Positions 17,351 to 24,954 of a stretch of DNA of 64,000 bases are shown piece by piece (position 1 is the stretch's first letter; every line of letters begins with the position of its first letter). The notes beneath the pieces are model-generated. The model saw only the letters and a list, made by a program, of their open reading frames with translations, searched no databases and had not been told where the DNA came from. Source of the DNA: Photobacterium sp. TY1-4 (lineage in GTDB: Bacteria; Pseudomonadota; Gammaproteobacteria; Enterobacterales; Vibrionaceae); the NCBI RefSeq assembly GCF_025398175.1, contig NZ_CP099735.1, positions 806,001-870,000 on the forward strand, written 5' to 3'. The position numbers were made by a program, and so were the translations under genes.

Positions 17351-18523
17351 ATGCAAACCGGTCTGGCCCCCCTGATCTTCGAGTTGTGTACCATCATCAT
17401 CAGCGCGGCCATTCTCGGGACGCTGTTTCTCTATGCCCGTCAGCCGATCATCCTGGCTTACATTGCAGCCGGGATCATCATCGGTCCACAGGGATTGAAC
17501 CTGATCCACAATGCTGGGAATATCACGCAAATCGGCAACCTTGGCGTGATCCTGCTGCTGTTCTTAATCGGATTGAATCTCCAGCCGAAAAAACTGCTGC
17601 AACTGTTTAAAGAAAGCTCCCTGGTTACTTTTGCCACCAGCGGCTTTTTCTTTCTGGTGTCACTGATCGTTGCCCTGGCCTGCCTGTTTCCCCTGGGCGA
17701 ATCGCTGATCATCGCCGCAGCCATGATGTTTTCCAGTACGGTCATCGGCCTGAAACTGATCCCCACCACCACCCTGCATCACAAACACATGGGGGAAGTA
17801 ATGACCAGTGTCCTGCTGATCCAGGATCTACTGGCCATCAGTGTACTGATTTTTCTCAACATCGGGGGTGGGAATGCGATCATCATCGCCTTCGCCATGA
17901 TGTTGCTGAAATTTACCGGGCTTTGCCTGCTGGCTTATGTCGGGGTTCGCTATATTATTCTGCCGCTGTTCAGCCGCTTTGATGTGATCCAGGAATACAG
18001 TTTTGTCATGACGCTGGCCTGGTGTTTCTTTCTGGCAGAGCTGGGGCATCAAGCCGGGTTATCGTACGAGAGCGGCGCATTTGTGGCCGGTGTTTCGATT
18101 GCCGTCAGCCGGGTATCACAGGTGATTTCGATTCACCTGAAACCGCTGCGGGAGTTTTTTCTGATCCTGTTCTTTTTTGCCATCGGTGCCCGGATGGATC
18201 TGGCCGCAGGCAATCTCTACAGCTTACTGGGGATCGGGTTTGGCATTCTGCTAGTCCCCATCAAATCCTGGGGGTTTAACAAGGCCTTAACTCTGGCGCA
18301 TGAGAACCCCGGATTGACCCGTGAGTTGGGCGCCCGGCTCAGCCAGGCCAGTGAATTCTCATTTCTGGTCGCCTATACCGCCACCAATAACGACATGTTG
18401 TCCCCGGCCGCAACCTTGTTTATCCAGACTACCACCATCACCACATTCGTCATTTCAACCTACTGGGTGGTAAGGCGCTACCCGACGCCGATTTCCATCG
18501 ACAACACCCTCCGTCGGGACTGA
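17351..18523 (+). CDS. CPA2-family monovalent cation:proton antiporter (Kef-type) without nucleotide-binding domain
   Basis: 390 residues made almost entirely of 11-13 hydrophobic segments, matching the Na+/H+ exchanger domain of the CPA2 family. Typical pieces are FLYARQPIILAYIAAGIIIGPQGLNLI at the N-terminus, GVILLLFLIGLNLQPKKLLQL, and MFSSTVIGLKLIP. KefB/KefC proteins carry a C-terminal TrkA-N domain; this protein ends after the membrane domain, so it belongs to the shorter type. It should exchange K+ or Na+ for protons in the inner membrane. GAGG precedes the ATG. No partner gene is adjacent. Confidence 0.88.
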   Translation: MQTGLAPLIFELCTIIISAAILGTLFLYARQPIILAYIAAGIIIGPQGLNLIHNAGNITQIGNLGVILLLFLIGLNLQPKKLLQLFKESSLVTFATSGFFFLVSLIVALACLFPLGESLIIAAAMMFSSTVIGLKLIPTTTLHHKHMGEVMTSVLLIQDLLAISVLIFLNIGGGNAIIIAFAMMLLKFTGLCLLAYVGVRYIILPLFSRFDVIQEYSFVMTLAWCFFLAELGHQAGLSYESGAFVAGVSIAVSRVSQVISIHLKPLREFFLILFFFAIGARMDLAAGNLYSLLGIGFGILLVPIKSWGFNKALTLAHENPGLTRELGARLSQASEFSFLVAYTATNNDMLSPAATLFIQTTTITTFVISTYWVVRRYPTPISIDNTLRRD

Positions 18524-18571
18524 TGCAGCCATCAAAACCAATACAGCCAGCGGATTGCAAACATCCTCCCT

Positions 18572-19309
18572 TCACTCGGCGAACGGGTACGTAATACGCG
18601 TGATCAGTTGCTCCGGCGAAACCTGAAGGGTCACCAGTGGCACCCGCTGAAGCGCCGGATCCGCTTCAACATCGGCTGCCAGCCACTGCCGGATATTGCG
18701 ATAGCCCTGACGCAGTGCGTCCGCCAGCACACGATTCTCCACCAGCAGATACGTCCGGGTCGTGAGATAGCTGCTGCGGTTCGCCAGTGCAAACATCTGG
18801 TCGTCCAGCGTCTGCCGATCCAGGCTTTGCATGCCGGACAGCACGTCGAGCGTTTCCCCGGCCACATCCAGATGAGCGAATACCAGGCCCTGACGACGCA
18901 ACTGTGCCAGTAACTTGGTGTAGTTGGCTTGGGTCAGTGGCGCAGTCAATTCGAGGTGGTGTACTTTGCCCTGTAGGGTAAATACCGCCAGCGCCCCGTC
19001 TTCGAGCTGAAAATCCCGTTGCTGATCCAAACAGATCACCGACTGACCGGGATACAATTCCGAACAATCATAAGCATCCGGTAAGCTGTCGACAGTATCC
19101 GCGGCCATTCCCCAGGGATACCGTTCCCACAGCGGGGACTGCGATGCCAATGCACGGCCCGGCACCAGCGACACGAATAGCAAAATCACGAATAACAGTG
19201 AGGCAGATAGCAGCGAGATGATTTGTAGCCGTTCTCGGAACAGCGCAAACGCGTGATTCCGGGTCAACATCCGGCGCAAGGTAGGGATCAACTTCAAAAC
19301 AATCAGCAT
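18572..19309 (-). CDS. membrane-anchored protein of unknown function
   Basis: Up to 245 residues. A single strongly hydrophobic segment at about residues 31-53 (LLSASLLFVILLFVSLVPGRALA) serves as signal or anchor, and the remaining 190 residues should lie in the periplasm. No motif of a known family is evident; two Cys (DCSELYPGQSVICLD) could pair. No good ribosome-binding site precedes the first ATG, so the true start could be an internal one such as the Met 13 codons further on. It is followed by the convergent antiporter gene. Confidence 0.55.
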   Translation of the reverse strand: MLIVLKLIPTLRRMLTRNHAFALFRERLQIISLLSASLLFVILLFVSLVPGRALASQSPLWERYPWGMAADTVDSLPDAYDCSELYPGQSVICLDQQRDFQLEDGALAVFTLQGKVHHLELTAPLTQANYTKLLAQLRRQGLVFAHLDVAGETLDVLSGMQSLDRQTLDDQMFALANRSSYLTTRTYLLVENRVLADALRQGYRNIRQWLAADVEADPALQRVPLVTLQVSPEQLITRITYPFAE

Positions 19310-19430
19310 CCTTCGGGTCGGTCACACAAACGCTCATGTTTTACCGATTGCTTGGCAAAACTGCAATCCCCGCATCCAAAATCCCATAGATAAAGAAGGG
19401 AAAAGATAAAAAGGGTGGCACAACATCAAA

Positions 19431-19461
19431 CGGGGCTGATGAATAGCATTCATCAGCCCCG
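19431..19461 (-). terminator. hairpin behind the yiaV-like gene
   Basis: CGGGGCTGATGAA and TTCATCAGCCCCG form a perfect 13-bp stem with a 5-base loop, 37 bases downstream of the HlyD-type gene on the minus strand; only three Ts follow, so it is a weak intrinsic terminator or a transcript-stabilising hairpin. Confidence 0.65.
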
Positions 19462-19497
19462 CTCAGACACACGATGATTTGCCGTGTATGACCCCGG

Positions 19498-20721
19498 TTA
19501 CATCGACCAGATATAGAAAATCTGCGACTTCATCCGAATGATGATCCCACGGATCACATCAAGGAAACCCAGAAAACCAATCGGCTTCTCGGCACTGATC
19601 CATGCCAGCCCCACAGAGCCGACCGGGATGTCGTAACCATCCGGCTCATCAATTTTCAGGCGAACAAAATGATGTTTGTTCATCGCATTCTGGCCGGTCA
19701 CCTGACGAACACTGTCATCGCGGCCCAGCAGGTTCCCCTGCGCTTCGCCGGTCGCTTCCACAATCCCTTCAACTTCCACACTGAAGATCTTGCCCGGGTA
19801 AACCGCTGAGGTAAATTCCCCCCGCTGGCCCACTTTCACATTGCGGATCGCCTGATGATTCACCCGCATCAGCACATACTTTTCATCAATGTACATCTGC
19901 ATCCGCGGTATCAGCCCGACATACTGCCCTTCGCGCAGAATAAAGTTATTCAGATAACCATCGGCCGGGGCATACACCTTGGTGTTGTCCAGTTCCCACT
20001 GCGCCTGAGCTACGCTTGCCTGCTCATGCACGACTTCCGCCTGTTGGCTGTTCACGGCCAGTTGAGTTTTCTCCCAATCCAGCATCGTCTTCTTAGCCGT
20101 CAACTGGTGCATCTCAAGTTGCGAAGCGAGTGCAACCGACTCGGCACGGGCCACAGCTACGGCCGTGCGCTGCTCATCCATCTGGGTATCGGTAATGGTA
20201 TGCTGTACCACCGAATTCTGCTCCAGGTAACGGTTCAGGATGGCTTGCTTAAGTTTCAAATCCTCTTTCGCCGCGACCCACTTGTTGCGGGTGATCTCAA
20301 TCTCTTTCTCAGCAGCAAGCGCCGTTTCCCAGGCAATACCAATATTTTCCCGGGCCATCAACAGCGCCGCTTCCTCTTGTGCCAGCGTCGCTTTAGCCTT
20401 GTTCAGCGCGATCTGATACGGCTCGCGGTCGAGTTCATAAATCAGTTGCCCCTGTTGTACCTTCTCATTCGGCGCAACGTAAATCTGTGCCACATGACCT
20501 TTAATCTGCGTGGAAGGCGGACGCAACTGCACATGCGGTGACTGCACCACCGAGCCGCCGGACATATCCATCGGGGTAAAGGTGATCAGGCCGACCCAGA
20601 CAAACAGCAACCAGCCAATCCCCCCAAGTACCGAAAAGCCTTGAGTGAACTTGTTCCACGGCATGCCGACCAAACGCAGCAGGTAAATGAATAACGCCCA
20701 AACGGCCAATCCCTCAAGCAT
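19498..20721 (-). CDS. yiaV: YiaV/YibH-type HlyD-family membrane protein
   Basis: 407 residues: two N-terminal hydrophobic segments (about 4-18 and 28-48), a lipoyl half-motif (QIKGHVAQIYVAPNEKVQQGQLIYELD), a long helical hairpin (about 110-260), the second lipoyl half (VYAPADGYLNNFILREGQYVG) and a beta-barrel region. A hydrophobic C-terminal stretch (GFLGFLDVIRGIIIRM) is unusual for efflux adaptors and typical of the YiaV/YibH group. The gene overlaps the upstream DUF3302 gene by 8 bases, the same pairing as E. coli yiaW-yiaV and yibI-yibH. No transporter is encoded beside it. Its role is unknown; envelope maintenance has been suggested for the group. Confidence 0.85.
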   Translation of the reverse strand: MLEGLAVWALFIYLLRLVGMPWNKFTQGFSVLGGIGWLLFVWVGLITFTPMDMSGGSVVQSPHVQLRPPSTQIKGHVAQIYVAPNEKVQQGQLIYELDREPYQIALNKAKATLAQEEAALLMARENIGIAWETALAAEKEIEITRNKWVAAKEDLKLKQAILNRYLEQNSVVQHTITDTQMDEQRTAVAVARAESVALASQLEMHQLTAKKTMLDWEKTQLAVNSQQAEVVHEQASVAQAQWELDNTKVYAPADGYLNNFILREGQYVGLIPRMQMYIDEKYVLMRVNHQAIRNVKVGQRGEFTSAVYPGKIFSVEVEGIVEATGEAQGNLLGRDDSVRQVTGQNAMNKHHFVRLKIDEPDGYDIPVGSVGLAWISAEKPIGFLGFLDVIRGIIIRMKSQIFYIWSM

Positions 20722-21103
20722 GATCCATCTCCTGTTGTGGGTGTGTATTCCCGGTCACCGACGCTGTTTCAGCCTGAATGTCGGCCAAGACAGACGCCTC
20801 CCCAACGGCTGGCTCCCCTTTCCAAATATCCCGGATCCGCCGTAGTGCCTGCTCACCATCAACGAAGGCGATGACCACCGCAACCACCCACACCCAATGC
20901 CAGATAAAACCGATCCAGGTGAGCGCGGTGATCAATCCAAGCTGATGATGCTCTTTGTGATGGGCCTTCTGGATCGGTAATTCATGAATGCGCCAAAACC
21001 CGTAGGCTGCTGCCCCAATCCCCCCCACCAGGACCACCGTCGCGACCACATGAAGGGCGGTATCTACCCCACTGTCGACAAACGGCATACTGAACAAACT
21101 CAT
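20714..21103 (-). CDS. yiaW: DUF3302 inner-membrane protein, YiaW/YibI type
   Basis: The start at 21103 (MSLFSMPFVDSG) has GGGAG upstream; an in-frame TTG at 21124 is less likely. 129 residues with two membrane segments (about 16-35 and 58-80) and the family signature IHELPIQKAHHKEHHQ between them. DUF3302 proteins are small inner-membrane partners of YiaV/YibH adaptors. The pair is divergent from the AraC-type gene at 21249, which is a plausible regulator. Function of the family is not established. Confidence 0.85.
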   Translation of the reverse strand: MSLFSMPFVDSGVDTALHVVATVVLVGGIGAAAYGFWRIHELPIQKAHHKEHHQLGLITALTWIGFIWHWVWVVAVVIAFVDGEQALRRIRDIWKGEPAVGEASVLADIQAETASVTGNTHPQQEMDHA

Positions 21104-21248
21104 CCTCAAAGCACTCCCAATCAATACTGATATTCATCATTTTTATGGTGGGCAAGTTTGCATTTATATGTGACGCAGGTATCATTCGCGGTCTGATTAT
21201 ATCGATATTATTGAGTTTATAATTCAATCTATCCAGGGCGATTTCACC

Positions 21249-22286
21249 ATGCATGCAACACCTGCACTTCATGCCAGTTTTATCCGCGCCGCATTTCTCC
21301 AGCCACTCTTCCTCGGCATAGAAAAGCACTATCGGCTCTCGGTCACAGCGCTGGGGATTCCGCCAAAGTTGCTGGCCGAACCGATGGCGTTGATCCCGGC
21401 GTTGGATTTTCATCGTTGGCTGGCAGCCATTGCAGAGCTGACGCAGGATCCGGCATTCATCATCCGAATCGCGCCGCAACTGACATTCGGCGACATGGGG
21501 TATTTGGGCAACTGGCTGCTCTCAAGCCCGGATCTGGCATTGGCCTTCCGGCGCATCAATTACGGCACGTCTTGTTTGCAATCCGGCGCGGGGTTTCACG
21601 GCGAGCAGTCCGGCAATATGATTAAGTGGTGTTATGACAACCACTTTTCTGAGGGGCAGCCGCGGCTAGCCGACAGCCTGCGGATCGCCGTACTGTACAC
21701 CAACACGTTACGCCATTTCATGGGAAAGGATTATCATCCCAAACGGGTGGAAATCAGCGGCCCCCCTTGCGGCAACGGGCAGGTAGAGCAATTTTTTGGC
21801 TGCGAGATCACCTGGAACGCCCCGACCACCAAGGTCTGGCTCGATATCTCAGTGCTGGAGCACGGCAGTAATACGCCGTTTGCGGTGCATCGACCGATGC
21901 TGCTGAGCAACTTTCAGCTGGATGAATTATTGAACATGCCGCAGCCACAGGACATGGCCAAGGTGATGTACGAAATGGTTACTTATGCCTGTTACTACGG
22001 TTTTCCGACCCTGGATTTTGTCGCCGACCGGTTTCAGGTATCCCGCCAGCAACTCCAGCGCCGGCTCCATACCCAAGGCTGGACATTCACCAACGTGACC
22101 AGCTATGTATTGTGCAATCTGGCGATCAAATACATGCTCAAAGATATGCCGATCGGCCAGATTGCCGCCGAGCTGGGTTATCACAATGTGCAGAGTTTCA
22201 GCAAAGCCTTCCGGCGCCAGCGCGGGATGACGCCGACGCAGTACAAAGACAAGCTGTTAGAACGAAACCTGGCCGGATTGCCTTAA
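21249..22286 (+). CDS. AraC-family transcriptional regulator (OruR/ArgR-like)
   Basis: 345 residues. The N-terminal 190 residues match the Arabinose_bd/OruR-type ligand domain (FGDMGYLGNWLLSSPDLALAFRRINYG). The C-terminal domain has two helix-turn-helix units: LDFVADRFQVSRQQLQRRLHTQG and PIGQIAAELGYHNVQSFSKAFRRQRGMTPTQYK, the standard AraC signature. It is divergently placed to the yiaWV pair with 145 bases between, making those genes the first candidates for its target. Its last four bases overlap the end of the convergent gene at 22283. Confidence 0.9.
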   Translation: MHATPALHASFIRAAFLQPLFLGIEKHYRLSVTALGIPPKLLAEPMALIPALDFHRWLAAIAELTQDPAFIIRIAPQLTFGDMGYLGNWLLSSPDLALAFRRINYGTSCLQSGAGFHGEQSGNMIKWCYDNHFSEGQPRLADSLRIAVLYTNTLRHFMGKDYHPKRVEISGPPCGNGQVEQFFGCEITWNAPTTKVWLDISVLEHGSNTPFAVHRPMLLSNFQLDELLNMPQPQDMAKVMYEMVTYACYYGFPTLDFVADRFQVSRQQLQRRLHTQGWTFTNVTSYVLCNLAIKYMLKDMPIGQIAAELGYHNVQSFSKAFRRQRGMTPTQYKDKLLERNLAGLP

Positions 22287-22762
22287 GCAACGCTGTCATG
22301 GCGACACTGCATAAAGAAATGCTTTTCAGGCGTAATGTGATACCACATATCAAAGATCGCCTGGTCGTCTTTCAAGGTTGGTTTAAAAAAGATCCGATAA
22401 CCGGTGAGATCACGACGTGCCGCGTAGTCAAACGGATCGGCATGATTGGGGTCTTGGATAATTTCGCGGCTGAGTTTGACGGGTGTGAGCATATAATCGC
22501 TCTCTTTCGCCACATACCGATAATCCACGAACAATTGATACTCCAGCTGAGTCTGCTCCTGTTTCTCATAGCGTACCCATTCTTGTGACTTCACCGTCCC
22601 GTCCGGCTTGAAATCATAGGTGACCCAGCTTTGTTCATCCGGCCGCTCATGCTGCGGCGTACATTGCCATTTCCCGGCAATCACAGGTAGAGGTGAAGCC
22701 ACCGCACTTCCTGATCCAAGTATTCCGGCCAGCATCAACAACCCGGACATCCTAAGGCGCAT
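22283..22762 (-). CDS. secreted protein of unknown function, lipocalin-like size
   Basis: 159 residues preceded by a strong AAGGAGAGG site. The signal peptide ends near residue 22 (LGSGSAVA-SP). The mature part starts with GKWQCTP and contains alternating hydrophobic strands (WVTYDFKPDGTVKSQEWVRYE, LEYQLFVDYRYVA), so a small beta-barrel or sandwich is likely, as in extracytoplasmic lipid-binding or stress proteins. Two cysteines could form a disulfide (QCTP and MQCRHD). No family name is recognised. Its stop overlaps the convergent AraC-type gene by 4 bases. Confidence 0.6.
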   Translation of the reverse strand: MRLRMSGLLMLAGILGSGSAVASPLPVIAGKWQCTPQHERPDEQSWVTYDFKPDGTVKSQEWVRYEKQEQTQLEYQLFVDYRYVAKESDYMLTPVKLSREIIQDPNHADPFDYAARRDLTGYRIFFKPTLKDDQAIFDMWYHITPEKHFFMQCRHDSVA

Positions 22763-22825
22763 CGCCCTCTCCTTTCAATCATCAGTATCTGGACAACAAT
22801 AAGTTAACATTGCTACCAGCTGCAA

Positions 22826-22852
22826 CAAAAAAGGAGCTGAAATCAGCCCCTT
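22826..22852 (-). terminator. Rho-independent terminator
   Basis: On the minus strand, GGGGCTGA and TCAGCTCC form a stem with a short TT loop followed by TTTTTTG, 39 bases behind the gene ending at 22891. Confidence 0.8.
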
Positions 22853-22890
22853 TCTCACTTTCCGGTCAACGGATCACCCGATTTGTTCAT

Positions 22891-23241
22891 TTACGCGGGT
22901 TTGGGTGCACTTTGTTCCGCCACCTTAGCCAGGATCGCTGAAATCGGCACAATCGGCCCCATCATGTTGATCCGCATGGGTGAGCCGCCGGTGCCGAAAT
23001 GCAGTTCTGAAGTGTCAGCCGTTGAGTAGTTGTATTTGTAGTTGAATTTCCCGGTGGCAATATGCAGTAAATCAAATTCCTTGCGGTGGCATGAGATGTA
23101 TGCACGCCAGTACATTGCATCCAACACCTCGCCAGGGTGCTCTGCTCGGATAATAAATCGCCAGCTTCCGTCCTCGCCGTAAAAGTCGAGCGGAAAAGTA
23201 TCTTTTATTTTTCTTTTGCTTAGCAAAGTAAACCTATCCAC
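22891..23241 (-). CDS. conserved hypothetical cytoplasmic protein
   Basis: A GTG start with AAAGG close upstream gives 116 residues and no signal peptide. The sequence is rich in aromatic residues (GSWRFIIRAEHPGEVLDAMYWRAYISCH; GKFNYKYNYS), with a hydrophobic C-terminal part (MMGPIVPISAILAKVAEQ). A clear terminator follows. I do not recognise the family. It is divergently oriented relative to guaC with 295 bases between them. Confidence 0.55.
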   Translation of the reverse strand: MDRFTLLSKRKIKDTFPLDFYGEDGSWRFIIRAEHPGEVLDAMYWRAYISCHRKEFDLLHIATGKFNYKYNYSTADTSELHFGTGGSPMRINMMGPIVPISAILAKVAEQSAPKPA

Positions 23242-23315
23242 ATTGCCTTTCTGTCAGGGGGATTATGCAAGGATTGCACGAGAATGGAAGAGGAATACGA
23301 AGAATTCAGAAAATT

Positions 23316-23452
23316 TTGACAAAACGAACGCTTTGCCAGGTAAAATCTTTGTAAAGATATCATAAAAAAAATTACATTATCAGGCTTGTTTATGAAGTTT
23401 ATTTGCCTATAATGCTGAAAACCGGAGCGTCTGCCAACGCTCCGGTTTTTTT
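23316..23452 (+). promoter_or_regulatory. guaC upstream region: promoter candidates and a strong terminator-like hairpin
   Basis: TTGACA at 23316-23321 with TAAAAT at 23341-23346 (19-bp spacing) and a perfect TATAAT at 23408-23413 are promoter candidates. At 23421-23446 ACCGGAGCGT and ACGCTCCGGT form a 10-bp stem with a 6-base loop followed by TTTTTT, an intrinsic terminator on the plus strand that no upstream plus-strand gene explains. A transcript from the first promoter would end here as an RNA of about 100 bases or read through into guaC, so this may be an attenuator or a small RNA. No known riboswitch class was recognised. Confidence 0.5.
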
Positions 23453-23536
23453 GTGCCTGCTTTCTGGTGAATTGAATGCTATCTGCCAATAGCAACCGAA
23501 CCAGTCAGCAAAATTCGATAGATTAAGGAAAGACTA

Positions 23537-24580
23537 ATGCGTATCGAACAAGACTTGAAATTGGGTTTTAAAGATGTTCTGTTTCGTCCAAAACGTTCAA
23601 CCCTCAAAAGCCGCTCTCAAGTTGAATTAACCCGCGATTTTACATTCAAGCATAGCGGTCGTCAATGGTCTGGTGTCCCTATTATTGCTGCCAATATGGA
23701 TTCCGTGGGTAGCTTTGACATGGCGAAAGCCCTGGCGCAACACAAAGTCATGACCGCAGTCCATAAACACTACACCGTTGAAGACTGGGCCGGCTTTATC
23801 CGTGACAACGACGCCAGCGTGCTGAACAATGTCATGGTGTCGACCGGTACGTCTGATGCCGACTTCCAGAAAACCAAAGACATCATGGCCCTGAGCGATG
23901 ATCTCATCTTCATCTGCATCGATATTGCCAACGGCTACTCGGAGCACCTGGTCGAGTACGTTGAGCGAGTCCGCGCCGCCTTCCCGGACAAAGTGATCAG
24001 TGCCGGAAACGTCGTGACCGGTGATATGTGTGAAGAGCTGATTCTGGCCGGTGCCGATATCGTGAAAGTGGGCATTGGACCGGGCTCGGTCTGCACTACC
24101 CGCGTGAAAACCGGTGTCGGTTACCCGCAGCTGTCTGCAATCATCGAATGTGGCGATGCCGCACACGGCCTGGGCGGCCAGATCATCGGCGACGGCGGCT
24201 GTACTTGTGCCGGTGATGTCTCCAAAGCCTTTGGTGGCGGTGCCGACTTCGTGATGCTGGGCGGCATGCTGGCCGGCCACGAAGAAAGCAACGGTGAAAT
24301 TGTCGAGCAGAACGGTGAAATGTTCATGAAGTTCTATGGGATGTCATCTCAGAGCGCGATGGACAAACACTCCGGCGGCGTCGCCAACTACCGTGCTGCT
24401 GAAGGAAAAACCGTCCTGTTAACATTCCGTGGCCCGGTTGAAAACACCATCCAGGACATCATGGGCGGCGTGCGCTCAACCTGCACCTACGTTGGCGCGG
24501 CGAAGCTCAAAGAGCTGACCAAGCGCACCACCTTCATCCGCGTTCGCGAGCAGGAAAACAACGTTTACGGGAAAGAGTAA
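23537..24580 (+). CDS. guaC: GMP reductase
   Basis: GuaC converts GMP to IMP with NADPH and release of ammonia, letting guanine nucleotides return to the adenine branch. The 347-residue product is colinear with E. coli and Vibrio GuaC: N-terminal [26 protein letters not shown], the nucleotide-binding and catalytic loop [20 protein letters not shown] with the active cysteine at about residue 186, and the C-terminal [23 protein letters not shown] precedes the ATG. Just after its stop, at 24604, begins a Tn7-like transposon end; the 3' end of guaC is a known attachment target for type I-F3 CRISPR-associated transposons. Confidence 0.97.
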   Translation: MRIEQDLKLGFKDVLFRPKRSTLKSRSQVELTRDFTFKHSGRQWSGVPIIAANMDSVGSFDMAKALAQHKVMTAVHKHYTVEDWAGFIRDNDASVLNNVMVSTGTSDADFQKTKDIMALSDDLIFICIDIANGYSEHLVEYVERVRAAFPDKVISAGNVVTGDMCEELILAGADIVKVGIGPGSVCTTRVKTGVGYPQLSAIIECGDAAHGLGGQIIGDGGCTCAGDVSKAFGGGADFVMLGGMLAGHEESNGEIVEQNGEMFMKFYGMSSQSAMDKHSGGVANYRAAEGKTVLLTFRGPVENTIQDIMGGVRSTCTYVGAAKLKELTKRTTFIRVREQENNVYGKE

Positions 24581-24603
24581 GTTCGGTTTTTCGAAGTTTT
24601 TAA

Positions 24604-24630
24604 TGTTGAAACAACCATAATTTGATATAG
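24604..24630 (+). mobile_element. end of a Tn7-like (type I-F3 CAST-like) transposon next to guaC
   Basis: Starting 23 bases after the guaC stop, the DNA reads TGTTGAAACAACCATAA and then TTTGATAT. This agrees, from memory, with the ends and TnsB-binding sites of Tn6677-type elements, which begin TGTTGATxCAACCATAA and continue with TGATAT. The orientation, with tnsA starting just inside, equals that of the attachment-gene-proximal end of Tn7. The five bases before it (TTTAA, 24599-24603) would be the target duplication. Only one clear TnsB-type site is visible; a degenerate second may lie near 24641. The distal end was not found in the window. Confidence 0.75.
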
Positions 24631-24689
24631 CCTCTTCCTTGTCCATATTTATGTAAGTTTACGACAGTTTTATGAAGAGGCTATTTTTT
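24627..24689 (+). terminator. inverted repeat with T-run inside the transposon end
   Basis: ATAGCCTCTTC (24627-24637) pairs perfectly with GAAGAGGCTAT (24674-24684), which is followed by TTTTT. The loop is about 36 bases, long for an intrinsic terminator, but the position between the transposon end and tnsA would shield tnsA from guaC read-through. Confidence 0.5.
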
Positions 24690-24881
24690 ATGTCTTCTCA
24701 ACCCCAGCTCTCTGATAACGTACTTATCACGCTTGAGAGCGCCTTTCAAAACCCTGCTCGAAATTTAACGAAGTCTCGTGGTAAAAATATCCATCGGTAC
24801 GCTAGTGTAAAGATGGGCAAGCGTGTCACAGTAGAATCTGCGTTAGAATGTGATGCTTGCTATCATTTGATTTTACTATAG
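24690..24881 (+). pseudogene. tnsA: tnsA remnant (Tn7-like transposon endonuclease), N-terminal part only
   Basis: The frame from ATG 24690 encodes 63 residues beginning MSSQPQLSDN; an in-frame ATG at 24672 lies in a hairpin and is unlikely. Residues about 20-58 (NPARNLTKSRGKNIHRYASVKMG, then VTVESALECDACYHL) resemble the start of TnsA proteins of I-F3 elements, where K-M-G-R-x-V and ES-x-LE-x-D-x-CYHL patterns precede the catalytic core. After CYHL the frame departs and stops at 24881, whereas complete TnsA has roughly 200 residues or more, so the endonuclease core is missing. The ISAs1-family copy begins 73 bases further on. The remains of tnsB, tnsC, tniQ and cas genes are not in the window. 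Confidence 0.7.
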
Positions 24882-24954
24882 ATGTCATTCGATTCCGCTC
24901 ACAACTTATCAGACTTTCATACTATTTATAAGTAAAGAGACATACCTATGTTCC

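Noticed and set aside
23340..23452. Purine riboswitch in the guaC leader
   Set aside because: The conserved purine-aptamer three-way junction pattern was not found; only a terminator hairpin is clear.
23627..24280. Long open frame opposite guaC
   Set aside because: guaC is unmistakable on the plus strand; the antisense product has no recognisable motif.
24672..24692. Upstream ATG of the tnsA remnant
   Set aside because: It lies in the loop edge and arm of a hairpin; the ATG at 24690 after the T-run starts the conserved-looking sequence.
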